This document shows positions 18,781 to 27,982 of a stretch of 64,000 nucleotides of DNA, piece by piece. Within the stretch, counting starts at the first letter, position 1; the number at the start of each line of letters is the position of its first letter. This DNA is from Hyphomicrobiales bacterium (GTDB taxonomy: Bacteria; Pseudomonadota; Alphaproteobacteria; Rhizobiales; Rhizobiaceae): NCBI GenBank assembly GCA_900472175.1, contig UCHD01000001.1:733774-797773 (forward strand). The letters run 5' to 3'. A model generated the notes under the pieces. That model ran no database searches. It was given only the letters and a program-made list of their open reading frames with translations, and had not been told where the DNA came from. Made by a program: the position numbers and the translations under genes.

Positions 18781-18808
18781 CGTATATAATCGGGACTTGG
18801 CGCGCAAG
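18781..18808 (-). promoter_or_regulatory. candidate promoter of tRNA-Pro
   Basis: On the minus strand CTTGCG (18803-18808) and TATACG (18781-18786) are 16 bp apart, just upstream of the tRNA 5' end at 18767. The AT-rich TATATA core is clear, but the -35 box is a moderate match. Confidence 0.4.
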
Positions 18809-18971
18809 CCCTGATTTCGGAAAATGCCGTAAATCACTGCAAAAATCGGGGATGCGTTTCGCCGTTGCCGGATACGGCACAATCTTGGCCGCAGCGATGA
18901 ATTTTCCGGATGTTTAAAGTTTTCGGCAATGCCTTGCCCCGATAATGCGCTGGCGAATCGGGGATGGAATG

Positions 18972-19631
18972 ATGGTGAAGACGGCGGTCAGAAAAGGCCA
19001 GAAGCGGCGGACAAGCCGCAAGCAGATCAAGGCCAGCATGTGGCCGTGGTATCTGGCCGGTGTCTTGTCGGTCAGCGCAGTGCTTGCCTATGAGCATCGG
19101 GCCGCCATCCTGCCGGTGGCCGCCCCCTTTTATACAGCGTCGATCGCCAAGCCGCGGCCGTTGGAAAAACGGTCTGTTCCGGAAAAACAAGCGGAGCCAC
19201 GGCTCGCCGTTGCAAAGCCGGCTCTGGCGATGCCGGCGATGCGCCCCGTGGAACAGGCGGCGCTGCAGCCGCCTGCAAGCGTGGACAGCGGGCGCAAGCC
19301 GGGGACGTTCTATTTCTGCACCGAAACGCTGGAGAACTGCGTCGTCGATGGCGGTACGTTCTGGTACGGGCGGCGAAAGGTGCAGATTTCCGGCATTCAG
19401 GCACCGCGCATAAAACAGGCGAAATGCGATAACGAACGCAAGCTCGGCTCGCTGGCGAAGAAGCGGCTCTGGGAAATCCTCAACGCGGGTGATGTCCAGT
19501 TGGCCAGTGTGTCCGGTTCTGGTGCTGAGGTCACGGTCGGGCGGGGACGTTCGATCGGAGATATGCTGGTTTCCGAAGGGCTCGCGCAACGGACGTCTGG
19601 CGACAAGCAGGGCTGGTGCGCTCAAGGCTGA
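18972..19631 (+). CDS. membrane-anchored SNase-like (thermonuclease fold) protein
   Basis: A protein of about 219 residues. The basic N-terminus is followed by one hydrophobic anchor ('MWPWYLAGVLSVSAVLAY', about 23-40), a Pro/Ala-rich linker (50-110), and a C-terminal domain resembling staphylococcal nuclease. 'GRRKVQISGIQAPRIKQAKC' aligns with the SNase segment that normally reads as xxxVDxPE, so the catalytic Glu seems to be replaced by Arg. 'EVTVGRGRSIGDMLVSEGLA' keeps the GRG and C-terminal features. The domain is probably extracytoplasmic and possibly non-catalytic. The start could be ATG 18969 or 18972; GGGGA spacing favours 18972. Confidence 0.7.
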   Translation: MVKTAVRKGQKRRTSRKQIKASMWPWYLAGVLSVSAVLAYEHRAAILPVAAPFYTASIAKPRPLEKRSVPEKQAEPRLAVAKPALAMPAMRPVEQAALQPPASVDSGRKPGTFYFCTETLENCVVDGGTFWYGRRKVQISGIQAPRIKQAKCDNERKLGSLAKKRLWEILNAGDVQLASVSGSGAEVTVGRGRSIGDMLVSEGLAQRTSGDKQGWCAQG

Positions 19632-19676
19632 TCGCGCGGCCAGTCATGCCGGCATCGCGTCCAATGCGTCAGGCGC

Positions 19677-20843
19677 TTACCGGCTAGCAGCGAGCCGCCG
19701 GTAGACGGCCTCGGTCTTGTCGATCATCTGGCCCATCGAGAAATTCGCCATCCGGCCAAGGGCTGCCTGCGTCAGCTGGCGATAACGCTGCGGATCGGCA
19801 CTTTCCACCATGGCATTGGCAAGCTTGGCCGTGTCGCCGTCATTGGGCACGATCAGGCCGCTTCTGTCCTTGTCGATCGCGGTCGATGCGCCGCCGACAT
19901 CGGTGGAGACGATCGGTTTTCCCGAGGCTGCCGCCTCCAGCATGACATAGGACATGGCCTCGTAACGGCTGGGCATGACCAGCACGTCGAAAGCGGGAAC
20001 CGCCTGCGGGCCGGTGAACGCCGAGGTGAGGCGAATGCGCTTCTGCAGGCCACTATTGGCGATGGCCGCGCGAACATCCTGCTCAAGTTCGCCGGAGCCG
20101 ACCATGATCAGTTCGGCATTGGGCAGTCGCGAGGCGGCATTGCGAAAGGCCTCGATCAAACGTTCGGGCGCTTTTTGATAGGAGAGCCGACCGACAAAGC
20201 CGAAGACGAACGCATCGGAGGAGATGCCAAAACTCGCCCTTACGGTGTTTGCCATGTCGAGCGGCGGTGGTGCCACGCCGTTGATGATGACGGAGAGTTT
20301 GCGTTCCGGCATGCCAAGCGACAGCGCATGGGCATGTTCATCGTCGGATACGCAGATCAGGTGATCGGTGAACAGCTTGGCGAGGATGGTTTCGATGCTG
20401 CCGAAGATCAGCCGCCCGATCCTGCCGAGCGTCGGGTCCATGGTGCGGAACGCATGCGGCGTGTAGATGCGCGGCGCGTGAAGGCCGGGCAGGCGCAGGC
20501 GGGTCAGTGCGCCTGCTTTCGAGCTGTGACCATGCACGATGTCGAATGGCGCGCTGCCGTTGATGATGCGCTTCAGCGCGCGATGGGCCGCAATGTCGGA
20601 GAGTCCGGGAGAGCGCTTCATCGCAACCGCGTGCACGGCGGGCAGGCCGAGCGATTTCAGTTCCCGGACGAACGCGTCTTCGGCGCGCAGCGGCGAATAG
20701 GCCGCTTCGACATGGTGACCGCGTTCGTGCAATCCGCGGCAGAGGTCGAGAAAATGGCGGCCTGATCCGCCACCGCTCGGCTCCAGTACCTGGAGGATGC
20801 GCAGCCTGCCTTCAGCCTCGGCGTGTAAGGGGTCGATGTTCAT
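19677..20843 (-). CDS. GT4-type glycosyltransferase of the surface polysaccharide locus
   Basis: A 388-residue GT-B fold enzyme. The N-terminal domain begins 'RILQVLEPSGGGSGRHFLDL', the C-terminal nucleotide-sugar domain begins near 'FGFVGRLSYQKAPERLIEAF', and the EX7E motif is in 'SRYEAMSYVMLEAAASG'. It is cytoplasmic and adds a sugar to a lipid-linked repeat unit. The start at 20843 (MNIDPLH) is chosen since upstream codons look non-coding. It is the last gene of the minus-strand polysaccharide operon, 62 bases after the Wzy-like gene. The sugar specificity is unknown. Confidence 0.88.
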   Translation of the reverse strand: MNIDPLHAEAEGRLRILQVLEPSGGGSGRHFLDLCRGLHERGHHVEAAYSPLRAEDAFVRELKSLGLPAVHAVAMKRSPGLSDIAAHRALKRIINGSAPFDIVHGHSSKAGALTRLRLPGLHAPRIYTPHAFRTMDPTLGRIGRLIFGSIETILAKLFTDHLICVSDDEHAHALSLGMPERKLSVIINGVAPPPLDMANTVRASFGISSDAFVFGFVGRLSYQKAPERLIEAFRNAASRLPNAELIMVGSGELEQDVRAAIANSGLQKRIRLTSAFTGPQAVPAFDVLVMPSRYEAMSYVMLEAAASGKPIVSTDVGGASTAIDKDRSGLIVPNDGDTAKLANAMVESADPQRYRQLTQAALGRMANFSMGQMIDKTEAVYRRLAASR

Positions 20844-20905
20844 TCTGACAATCCGCCGCCGGTCGCGATATGGAGCCGGCCCACACCCTATGTACAGGCT
20901 CGATG

Positions 20906-22159
20906 TTAACGCAGCGTTGGCACCGGGGAAGGGCGGTGGACTTGCTCGAACCCGGTTCTGCGCCGGTGGCGATATTCCAAGGCGCCGCAACCCCAGATGA
21001 CGCCGAGCAACAGGAAGAAATGCCGCCAATGGTCGGTGTCGATGACATTGCCGATACCGGCATGGCCGATCAGCACGATCCAGGCGATCATCAGATAAGG
21101 CTGCCAGGGACGGTCGAGCAGCAGGAAGCGAAAGCCCATCGAGACGGTCCAGACGATCAGGGTGACATAGGAGACGAAACCCAGCCAACCGTAGGAGGTC
21201 AGCGACTTCAGCCAGATATTGTGCTCATCCTCCGGAAACATCGTGCTGAACACCATCGGGCCGATGCCAAGCGGTTTTTCCATCGACATCAGGAAGCCGA
21301 TCTTGTGGCGCTCGAAACGGCCGAGATGACCGCCGTCATAGTCCTGCACGAGTTGAGTCCGGCTGGAAAAAAGGTCGGCGACCTGAGGGATCTGCAGGGC
21401 GACGACGAGCGTCACGACCATCAGTAATGCGCCGCTGAGCGCGAGAACAAGAATTTTGAGACGGAACGCGCCGGTGCGCTCCTTCAGAAGCATGACGAAG
21501 ACGAGTGCGCACGCGCAGAACAGATAAAGCGCCCAGGCGGCCCGCGAGAACGAGAGGAACAGCCCGAGCGCCATGATCAGGATGGCGACAGCCCTGATCG
21601 GCGCCGTAGTTATGCGCTCGGTGAGCAGCCGGTACATCAGGTAGAGCGATGGTGCGACCAGAAATGGACCAAAGACGTTGGGGTCCTGGAACGCACCTTT
21701 TGCACGGTCGTAGAGCGTAAAGTTCGCAGCCCCTGGGATCGCGCCGAAATAACCGAGGATGCCGAGCAGGGAGGTGATGACACCGGCGGCGACCCAGGCG
21801 TCGAAGATCAGTTTCAGGCGTTCATGCCGGGCTTCGATGATGGCGGCATAAAACACCGAGGAGAGGCAAAGAAAGCCTGATACCGCGATGTACATCGGTG
21901 CCGTGGCCAGATCGCTCATCACCGTCAACGACAGAATTCCCCCGGTCATGAACAGGATGAGCAGCGCCAGAAGCGGCGCGACGGAGCGCGAGATTTTCAG
22001 GCCGAAGATAAACCAGGTCCCGATCAGGACCGCCATGAAGACTTCGTACGGCGCTGGCTCCGCAATGACGAAGCCCGACAGGAAGACGCCGAACGTCACC
22101 ATGGCCGAGCCGAGGATGGCGACGGCAGCCATCTGCGGGCGAAATCCCGCGGCAGACAT
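20906..22159 (-). CDS. O-antigen ligase/Wzy-type polysaccharide polymerase
   Basis: An integral membrane protein of about 417 residues with 10-12 hydrophobic segments and a large periplasmic loop. The loop contains 'DYDGGHLGRFERHKIGFLMS' and 'FPEDEHNIWLKSLTSYGWLG', the arrangement of the Wzy_C/WaaL family. It probably polymerises repeat units in the periplasm. The start at ATG 22159 lies 14 bases past the stop of the sugar transferase. A TTG overlapping that stop is an alternative start. Confidence 0.85.
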   Translation of the reverse strand: MSAAGFRPQMAAVAILGSAMVTFGVFLSGFVIAEPAPYEVFMAVLIGTWFIFGLKISRSVAPLLALLILFMTGGILSLTVMSDLATAPMYIAVSGFLCLSSVFYAAIIEARHERLKLIFDAWVAAGVITSLLGILGYFGAIPGAANFTLYDRAKGAFQDPNVFGPFLVAPSLYLMYRLLTERITTAPIRAVAILIMALGLFLSFSRAAWALYLFCACALVFVMLLKERTGAFRLKILVLALSGALLMVVTLVVALQIPQVADLFSSRTQLVQDYDGGHLGRFERHKIGFLMSMEKPLGIGPMVFSTMFPEDEHNIWLKSLTSYGWLGFVSYVTLIVWTVSMGFRFLLLDRPWQPYLMIAWIVLIGHAGIGNVIDTDHWRHFFLLLGVIWGCGALEYRHRRRTGFEQVHRPSPVPTLR

Positions 22160-22173
22160 GGCAGCTGGCGTGC

Positions 22174-23736
22174 TCAATAGGCATTTTCCGTGTTGAGGAG
22201 CCGGATCGGCGTCAGGAACAGGATTTTCAGATCCAGCCACAACGACCAGTTTTCGATGTAATAGAGGTCGAACGCCGTGCGGAACTTGATCTTGTCGTCA
22301 TGGTCGATCTCGCCGCGCCAGCCGTTGATCTGCGCCCAGCCGGTAACACCCGGCTTGACGCGGTGGCGGGCGAAGTAGCCCTCGACGACGTCGGAATAGG
22401 TGCGATCTGCGGTCTGGGCGAGGACGGCATGCGGCCGTGGCCCGACCAGCGACAGCTGTCCGCGCAAGACGTTGAAGATCTGCGGCAATTCGTCGATCGA
22501 GGATTTGCGCAGGAAGCGCCCGACCGGCGTGACGCGCGGATCGCCCTTCGTCACGGCATTGCGCGCCGTAGGATCGCTCATGTTGGTATACATAGAGCGG
22601 AACTTGTAGACGTCGATCATCTCGTTGTTGAAGCCGTGGCGCTGTTGCTTGAAGATGATCGGGCCGGGCGAGCTGATTTTCACCGCGATGGCAGCACCGA
22701 TAAAGACCGGCCAAAGCAAGGCGAGTGCCACGAGGCTGAAGAACACGTCGAAGATGCGTTTGGCGACCGAATCCCAGTCTGCGATCGGCTTGTCGAAGAT
22801 ATCCAGCATCGGCACCTGGCCGACATGCGAATAGCTGCGCGGACGAAAGCGCAGATTGTTGGCATGGGCGGCGAGGCGGATGTCGGCCGGCAGGACCCAG
22901 AGCGTCCTGAGGAGTTCGAGAATGCGCTTCTCCGCTGACAGCGGCAAGGCGATGATCAGGATGTCGATGCGGGTGAGGCGGGCGAAATCTACGAGTTCGC
23001 CAACGGTGCCGAGCTTCGGATAACCGGCGATGATGCCAGGCGAGCGGCGCTCATCACGGTCGTCGAAGATGCCGCAGATACGGATGTCGTTGTCTGTCTG
23101 CTGTTCGAGCGAGCGGATCAGGTCCTTGGCCGGCTGACCGCCGCCGACGATGACGGCGCGGCGCTCCATGATGCCGTTGCGGGCCCATCGGCGAATGGAG
23201 AACGCGATAAAGGCGCGTTCAGCAATCAGGAAGATGGCGCCCAGAATATACCAGCCGCCAAACGAGAAACGCGAGAAGCTCTCGCCGGTTTTCAAGAGAA
23301 ACAGCACCATCGTCATGGAGGCGAAGGCCAGTGTCCAGCAGCCGATCAGCCGAGGGATGGCTCGGGAAGCCGAACGCAATGTCGGAACCTGATAGCCGTC
23401 GCAAAGCTGCAGGAACATCACGGTCAGCCCGGCGCCCCCGGCGATCAGTGCGCAATAGCCGAGCAATTCTTCCAGCGGCGGTGCGACATAGATCATGTGG
23501 ATGGCATAGCCGATGGCAAACAGCGCGGTGAATTCGAACAGCCGCATCAGGCCGATGATCATGTTGGGAGAATAGGTATCCGTGCGGAACTGCGATGCAA
23601 TCCTGCGGGCAAGCGGATTGAGTTCGCGCTTCGGCTCGCCGTCCCGCTTCTCGCCGGGCGCATTGGTCCGGATCTCGGAAATCTTCTTGCGCAATGCGTT
23701 GGTATCGATAGATTCCGGTTTGTCGATCTGGTTCAT
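22174..23736 (-). CDS. undecaprenyl-phosphate sugar phosphotransferase (WcaJ/ExoY type)
   Basis: A 520-residue initiating enzyme that moves a hexose-1-phosphate onto undecaprenyl phosphate. It has about 4 N-terminal membrane helices, a Rossmann-like central region ('RRAVIVGGGQPAKDLIRSLE'), one more helix, and a C-terminal sugar transferase domain. Conserved blocks of that domain are 'SSPGPIIFKQQRHG', 'DVYKFRSM', 'LRKSSIDELPQIFNVLRG' and 'SLVGPRPHA'. The full-length polyisoprenyl-phosphate type fits glucose or galactose initiation. Polar adhesin loci of Agrobacterium (uppE) and Rhizobium (gmsA) contain an enzyme of this class; the correspondence here is inferred. Confidence 0.92.
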   Translation of the reverse strand: MNQIDKPESIDTNALRKKISEIRTNAPGEKRDGEPKRELNPLARRIASQFRTDTYSPNMIIGLMRLFEFTALFAIGYAIHMIYVAPPLEELLGYCALIAGGAGLTVMFLQLCDGYQVPTLRSASRAIPRLIGCWTLAFASMTMVLFLLKTGESFSRFSFGGWYILGAIFLIAERAFIAFSIRRWARNGIMERRAVIVGGGQPAKDLIRSLEQQTDNDIRICGIFDDRDERRSPGIIAGYPKLGTVGELVDFARLTRIDILIIALPLSAEKRILELLRTLWVLPADIRLAAHANNLRFRPRSYSHVGQVPMLDIFDKPIADWDSVAKRIFDVFFSLVALALLWPVFIGAAIAVKISSPGPIIFKQQRHGFNNEMIDVYKFRSMYTNMSDPTARNAVTKGDPRVTPVGRFLRKSSIDELPQIFNVLRGQLSLVGPRPHAVLAQTADRTYSDVVEGYFARHRVKPGVTGWAQINGWRGEIDHDDKIKFRTAFDLYYIENWSLWLDLKILFLTPIRLLNTENAY

Positions 23737-23793
23737 GATATCCGCCCGGGCCGTTGTGTCCCTTCGGGATAGCAGAAAGCCCCTAAGAAACGT

Positions 23794-24969
23794 TTACGGG
23801 TTTCCCGAGGGTGTTTTGCGCCCAATGGTCTTTTCCGGCACAAGCTGGCGGTAGAGCCGCATCATGCTGGCGGACATCGTTGAGGTTGCAAAAGCAGCCT
23901 TGAAGGATTCGGCCTCAGGCATCATTTTTGCAGCCCAGTCCTTTTGCGTCATCGCGGCGGTCATCACGTCGGCAAGCGACTGCGCATCGCCGGATGTGGC
24001 AAGAGCGGCGCTGCCGGTGCCGAGAACCTCCGGAATGCCTCCAACTCTGGACGCGATAACCGGTTTGCGGGCGGCGAGCGCTTCCAGCACGATATAGGGC
24101 ATGGATTCGGCGCGCGAAGGCACGACGACGTTGCGGGTAAAGGCGAAGGCATCGCGCGCCTTCATGGCAGGCAGCATCTGAATGCGCCGGCCTAGGCCGC
24201 GCTGCAGCATCATTTGCTCGTATTCCTCTTTTTGCGGTCCGTCGCCGATCATCACCGCCGAAAGTGGCCGGCCGATGCTGCGCTCGGTTCTGGCAAAGGC
24301 ATCGATGAAGAGATCCGGCCCCTTCAGGTCACGCAGCATGCCGATATAGAGAAAATCCACCGCATCGGGCCGGGCATAGACCATTTCGAAATCGCGGTCG
24401 TCGATACCGTTGTAGATCCGCTCGCTGAGGGGGCGAGGCTTTCCGACCTTGGCCTCGTAGGTCTTGCGCTCGAAATCGCAGACAAAGACGATTGCGTCCG
24501 TCAGGTATTCCTGGAGGCGTTCCAGCAGGAATACCGTCCTCCCGGACAGCGTTGACCGGCAATAGTGCAGGCTGCCGCCGTGCGGCGAATAGAGGCGGGC
24601 AACGCAATACCTGTTCACCCGCAAGGCTGAGCCGATGATCCGGGCCAGGGCGCCGCCTTTGGCGCCGTGACCGTGCAGGATATCCGGCTGCAAACTCCTA
24701 ATTTCCTTGTAGCTTTTCCACAGTGCGCCTAGATCCGATGGGCCGATGGACCGGCGGATCGGCAACCGGACGAGACCGAGTGCCAGAAAAGGTCTTATCT
24801 CGTCGAAAAGGGCGTCTTCGTAGCTTCCACCTGTCGTGCTGTCGCAGACGATGCCGACTTCATGCCCCTGCCGCGCATGCGCCTCCGCGAGATCGCGCAC
24901 ATGGCGGAAGATTCCACCAATAGGCGACCGGAAGCAGTGAATGATGCGGAGCGGTTTTGGGGTCGGCAT
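23794..24969 (-). CDS. GT4-type glycosyltransferase
   Basis: A 391-residue GT-B enzyme. The N-terminus 'RIIHCFRSPIGGIFRHVRDL' has the glycine-rich acceptor loop, 'DILHGHGAKGGALARIIGSA' follows, and the donor site has the EX7E motif in 'SRAESMPYIVLEALAARKP'. The start at ATG 24969 (MPTPKPLR) is only 4 bases after the Wza-like lipoprotein stop, showing operon structure. It resembles the GT4 enzyme encoded at 19677-20843, so the two may be distant paralogues adding successive sugars. Confidence 0.88.
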   Translation of the reverse strand: MPTPKPLRIIHCFRSPIGGIFRHVRDLAEAHARQGHEVGIVCDSTTGGSYEDALFDEIRPFLALGLVRLPIRRSIGPSDLGALWKSYKEIRSLQPDILHGHGAKGGALARIIGSALRVNRYCVARLYSPHGGSLHYCRSTLSGRTVFLLERLQEYLTDAIVFVCDFERKTYEAKVGKPRPLSERIYNGIDDRDFEMVYARPDAVDFLYIGMLRDLKGPDLFIDAFARTERSIGRPLSAVMIGDGPQKEEYEQMMLQRGLGRRIQMLPAMKARDAFAFTRNVVVPSRAESMPYIVLEALAARKPVIASRVGGIPEVLGTGSAALATSGDAQSLADVMTAAMTQKDWAAKMMPEAESFKAAFATSTMSASMMRLYRQLVPEKTIGRKTPSGNP

Positions 24970-24973
24970 GCTG

Positions 24974-25549
24974 TTAGAACAGCCGCTCGCGTACGTAGAT
25001 CGTGTCGCCGGCCATGATCGGGTCGGAGATCGAGACGCGGCCGGTGAGAATGCGGCCGTTGATCTTGCGGGTGACATCGACATTGGCCTGATTGGCGCGC
25101 GGGGAGTAGCCGCCGGCAACGGCAATAGCGTTTTGGACGGTCATGCCCGGAACATAGGAATACTGCCCCGCCTGGCCGACTTCGCCCATGATGAATACGG
25201 AGCGGTAACGATCGACCTCGATGGTCACGTCGGGATCGCGCAAATAGCCTTCGCGCAGCTTGGCTGCGATGGTCTTTTCCATTTCGGGCAGTGTATGGCC
25301 GCGCGATGGGACGGCGCCGATCAGCGGGAAGGCAACGTAGCCCGCCTGATCGACGGTATAGCTGCCGGTAAGACCGGCCTGTTCGAACACGCTGATGCGC
25401 AGCCTGTCGCCGCTATCGACGCGGTAAGGCTGGATGGTGGCTTCGTGAAAGGCCTTGGGTGCCGGCTGGTAGCTGCTGCACCCTGAAATTGCAAGGCACA
25501 GCGAGAGTAGGGCCAGGGCCGGGCCTGTTTTCAATCGTGCGGATGTCAT
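24974..25549 (-). CDS. Wza-like polysaccharide export lipoprotein
   Basis: A 191-residue lipoprotein. The signal peptide ends at lipobox ISGC, then comes a Poly_export domain ('YRVDSGDRLRISVFEQAGLT') and one SLBB domain ('RSVFIMGEVGQAGQYSYVPG'). It lacks the long C-terminal part of E. coli Wza that forms the outer membrane helical pore, as is usual for short rhizobial exporters. It is the first gene of the minus-strand polysaccharide operon, divergent from the Wzz/Wzc-like gene. Confidence 0.9.
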   Translation of the reverse strand: MTSARLKTGPALALLSLCLAISGCSSYQPAPKAFHEATIQPYRVDSGDRLRISVFEQAGLTGSYTVDQAGYVAFPLIGAVPSRGHTLPEMEKTIAAKLREGYLRDPDVTIEVDRYRSVFIMGEVGQAGQYSYVPGMTVQNAIAVAGGYSPRANQANVDVTRKINGRILTGRVSISDPIMAGDTIYVRERLF

Positions 25550-25765
25550 CGGGCTCTCGTGTTTCAGAAACCATGTCTTGGCCTGATGTTATCAATCCGT
25601 TAGGGTTAATAGGCGGTAAAGGCCGCGAATAATTTCACCGGGGCAACCTGCTCGCTCTCCGGTTCATGCGCTTCGCGCCGGTTGTATCGTCGAAACCTCA
25701 TTAACTGTTGCGTTACCATGTTTGTTTACGGTGCGCGGAGTTGTGAAGGTTCAAGGGTAAAGCGC

Positions 25766-27967
25766 ATGCCGGGCGTCAACGACGGTCATCAGGATGTAGA
25801 TATCGATCTTGCCGGGCTTTTCCGCGCCATCTGGCGGCGGCGGGGCAGGGTGTTGTTGGCAACCGTTGCATTCGGTGGCCTTGCCTTTGTCGGCGCCAAC
25901 CTGATGAGCCCGGACTATCAGGGCGAGGCGCGTGTCCTGATCGAATCGCGCCAGGCCGAGTTCAGCATTGCCAACCCGGTACAGTCGCAGACAGCTGACA
26001 GCCCTTTCGACGAGTCCGGCATTGCCAGCCAGGTGCAGGTGCTGCGTTCGGCCGATCTGATCAAGCAGGTCGCCCGCGAAATGAAGCTCTATGAACTGCC
26101 GGAATTCGATCCGACCACAAACCCGTCGGCGATCTCCGATATCCTGGTGATGCTCGGCATCAAGAAAAACCCGCTCGACCTGCCGCCCGAAGAGCGCGTC
26201 CTGAAGGAGTTCGAAAAGAAGCTGCAGGTCTATCAGGTGGAGAAATCGCGGGTGATCGCGATGCAGTTCACTTCGGAGGATCCGAAGCTGGCTGCGGCGA
26301 TCCCGAATGCGATGGCCAAGGTCTTCCTGTCGCTGCAGAGCGGCGCCAAGCTCGATTCCAATTCGGAGGCCAGCCGCTGGCTGGAGCCGGAAATCGCCAA
26401 TCTGCGCGAAAAGGTTCGCGATGCCGAGGCCAAGGTTGCCGATTATCGCGCATCGTCCGATCTGCTTTTGACCGGTGAAACCGGCGGCACATTTGCCACC
26501 AAGCAACTGAACGACATTTCGACCGAGCTTGCCCGTGTGCGCGGCGAGCGGGCCAATGCCGAGGCACGTGCGGAAAACGTCCGCACGGCGCTAGCCAGCG
26601 GCCGGGCCGTCGACACACTGAGCGACGTCGTCGCTTCGCCGATGATCCAGCGGTTGAAGGAAACCGAATCCAATATACAGGGGCAGATTGCCGATCTGTC
26701 GACCACGCTGCTTGACGGGCATCCGCGCTTGAAGGGACTGAAATCCCAGCTTCAGGGAATACGGACGCAGATTCTCGGTGAAACCAAGAAGATCCTCGGC
26801 AGCCTCGAAAATGAAGCGACCGTTTCCCAATTGCGCGAGCGCCAGCTGGTTGCCCAGCTCAACACGTTGAAGGCAAGATCCGCCAAGGCCGGTGAGGACG
26901 AAGTCGGATTGCGGGCGCTGGAGCGAGAAGCGACGGCGCAGCGGCAGCTGTTGGAAACCTACCTGGCGCGCTATCGCGAGGCGACATCGCGCAGTGGAGA
27001 AAATGCCGCCCCGGCGGATGCCCGGGTCATCTCGCAGGCGGTCGAGCCGACCGAGGCGAGCTTCCCCAAGGTTCTGCCGATTACCATCGTTGCCGCCTTT
27101 GCCAGCTTCCTCGTCAGTTGTGTGGTGATCATGCTTTCCGAACTGTTCAGTGGCCGGGCTCTGCGGCCGGTCGGACGTAGGGACGAAGAGTTTTTTGACG
27201 ATGTGCGACTGGAAATCGAGCCGGAGGTCATGCAGCCTGCGCGGGAGACCGTAACCCGCCCGACGTCTGCGCAGGCCGTGCCCATTGTTGCCCGCGAACC
27301 CGTGCGCGAACCCGTGATGGTGGCGGCAGTTGAGCCGGAACCGGTGGAGCTCGCGTTTGCCGAGCCGGAAGACGATGATTTTTCGATTGCCTCGGTTGCC
27401 GGCCATCTGACCGCTGACGATGTCCGCGTCGCGATCTCCGTGTCGCCCGCCGGCGACGATGGGTCGGCAAATGCGGTGACGTTGGCGCGGCTGGTGGCCG
27501 AGGACGGACGCAAGATCGTGTTGATCGATCTCACAGGCTCGGCATGCCCGACGCAACTGATGACCCAGACGGCCGATCTCGCCGGAATCACCAATCTTCT
27601 GGTCGGAGAAGTTCCTTTCACGGAAACGATCCATGCGGACAGGCTGTCGGACGCGCATATCATTCCGCAGGGCGATGCCGATCCGGTGGTTGCCATGCGG
27701 GGCATCGAGCGGTTGCAGATGATCATCGATGCTTTGGCGAACGCCTATGACACGGTGCTGATCGAATGCGGGCCTGCCGATGTGAATGCGATCAGCAGGG
27801 TGACGCGCGCACGCGATACGCAGATCATTATCTCGGCGCCAGATGTCGGCAACGAGGAGATCATCGACCTCATCACCGGTTTCGGCGAGGCGGGCTTTGG
27901 CGAGATCGTGCTGATGACGGGAACGGGGTATCCGCAATCGGGAACGTCAGGCCGCAAGGCAGCCTGA
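25766..27967 (+). CDS. Wzz/Wzc-like polysaccharide co-polymerase with degenerate ATPase domain
   Basis: A 733-residue inner membrane protein with a Wzz N-domain, TM1 at about 20-40 ('VLLATVAFGGLAFVGANL'), a large periplasmic coiled-coil region (45-430), and TM2 at about 435-458 ('ITIVAAFASFLVSCVVIML'). The C-terminal cytoplasmic domain (about 550-733) has the BY-kinase fold order but lost its motifs. The P-loop reads 'SPAGDDGSANAVTL' without Lys, Walker A' reads 'VLIDLTGSA', Walker B reads 'VLIECGPAD', and there is no Tyr-rich tail. It should control chain length or export without ATP hydrolysis. The start at ATG 25766 has AAGGG at 25753-25757. Confidence 0.88.
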   Translation: MPGVNDGHQDVDIDLAGLFRAIWRRRGRVLLATVAFGGLAFVGANLMSPDYQGEARVLIESRQAEFSIANPVQSQTADSPFDESGIASQVQVLRSADLIKQVAREMKLYELPEFDPTTNPSAISDILVMLGIKKNPLDLPPEERVLKEFEKKLQVYQVEKSRVIAMQFTSEDPKLAAAIPNAMAKVFLSLQSGAKLDSNSEASRWLEPEIANLREKVRDAEAKVADYRASSDLLLTGETGGTFATKQLNDISTELARVRGERANAEARAENVRTALASGRAVDTLSDVVASPMIQRLKETESNIQGQIADLSTTLLDGHPRLKGLKSQLQGIRTQILGETKKILGSLENEATVSQLRERQLVAQLNTLKARSAKAGEDEVGLRALEREATAQRQLLETYLARYREATSRSGENAAPADARVISQAVEPTEASFPKVLPITIVAAFASFLVSCVVIMLSELFSGRALRPVGRRDEEFFDDVRLEIEPEVMQPARETVTRPTSAQAVPIVAREPVREPVMVAAVEPEPVELAFAEPEDDDFSIASVAGHLTADDVRVAISVSPAGDDGSANAVTLARLVAEDGRKIVLIDLTGSACPTQLMTQTADLAGITNLLVGEVPFTETIHADRLSDAHIIPQGDADPVVAMRGIERLQMIIDALANAYDTVLIECGPADVNAISRVTRARDTQIIISAPDVGNEEIIDLITGFGEAGFGEIVLMTGTGYPQSGTSGRKAA

Positions 27968-27982
27968 TCAACAACGACCGTT

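Noticed and set aside
27293..27318. Short tandem repeat within the Wzz/Wzc-like gene
   Set aside because: Two copies of a 12-base unit in a Pro/Glu-rich linker; common low-complexity coding sequence rather than a functional repeat.
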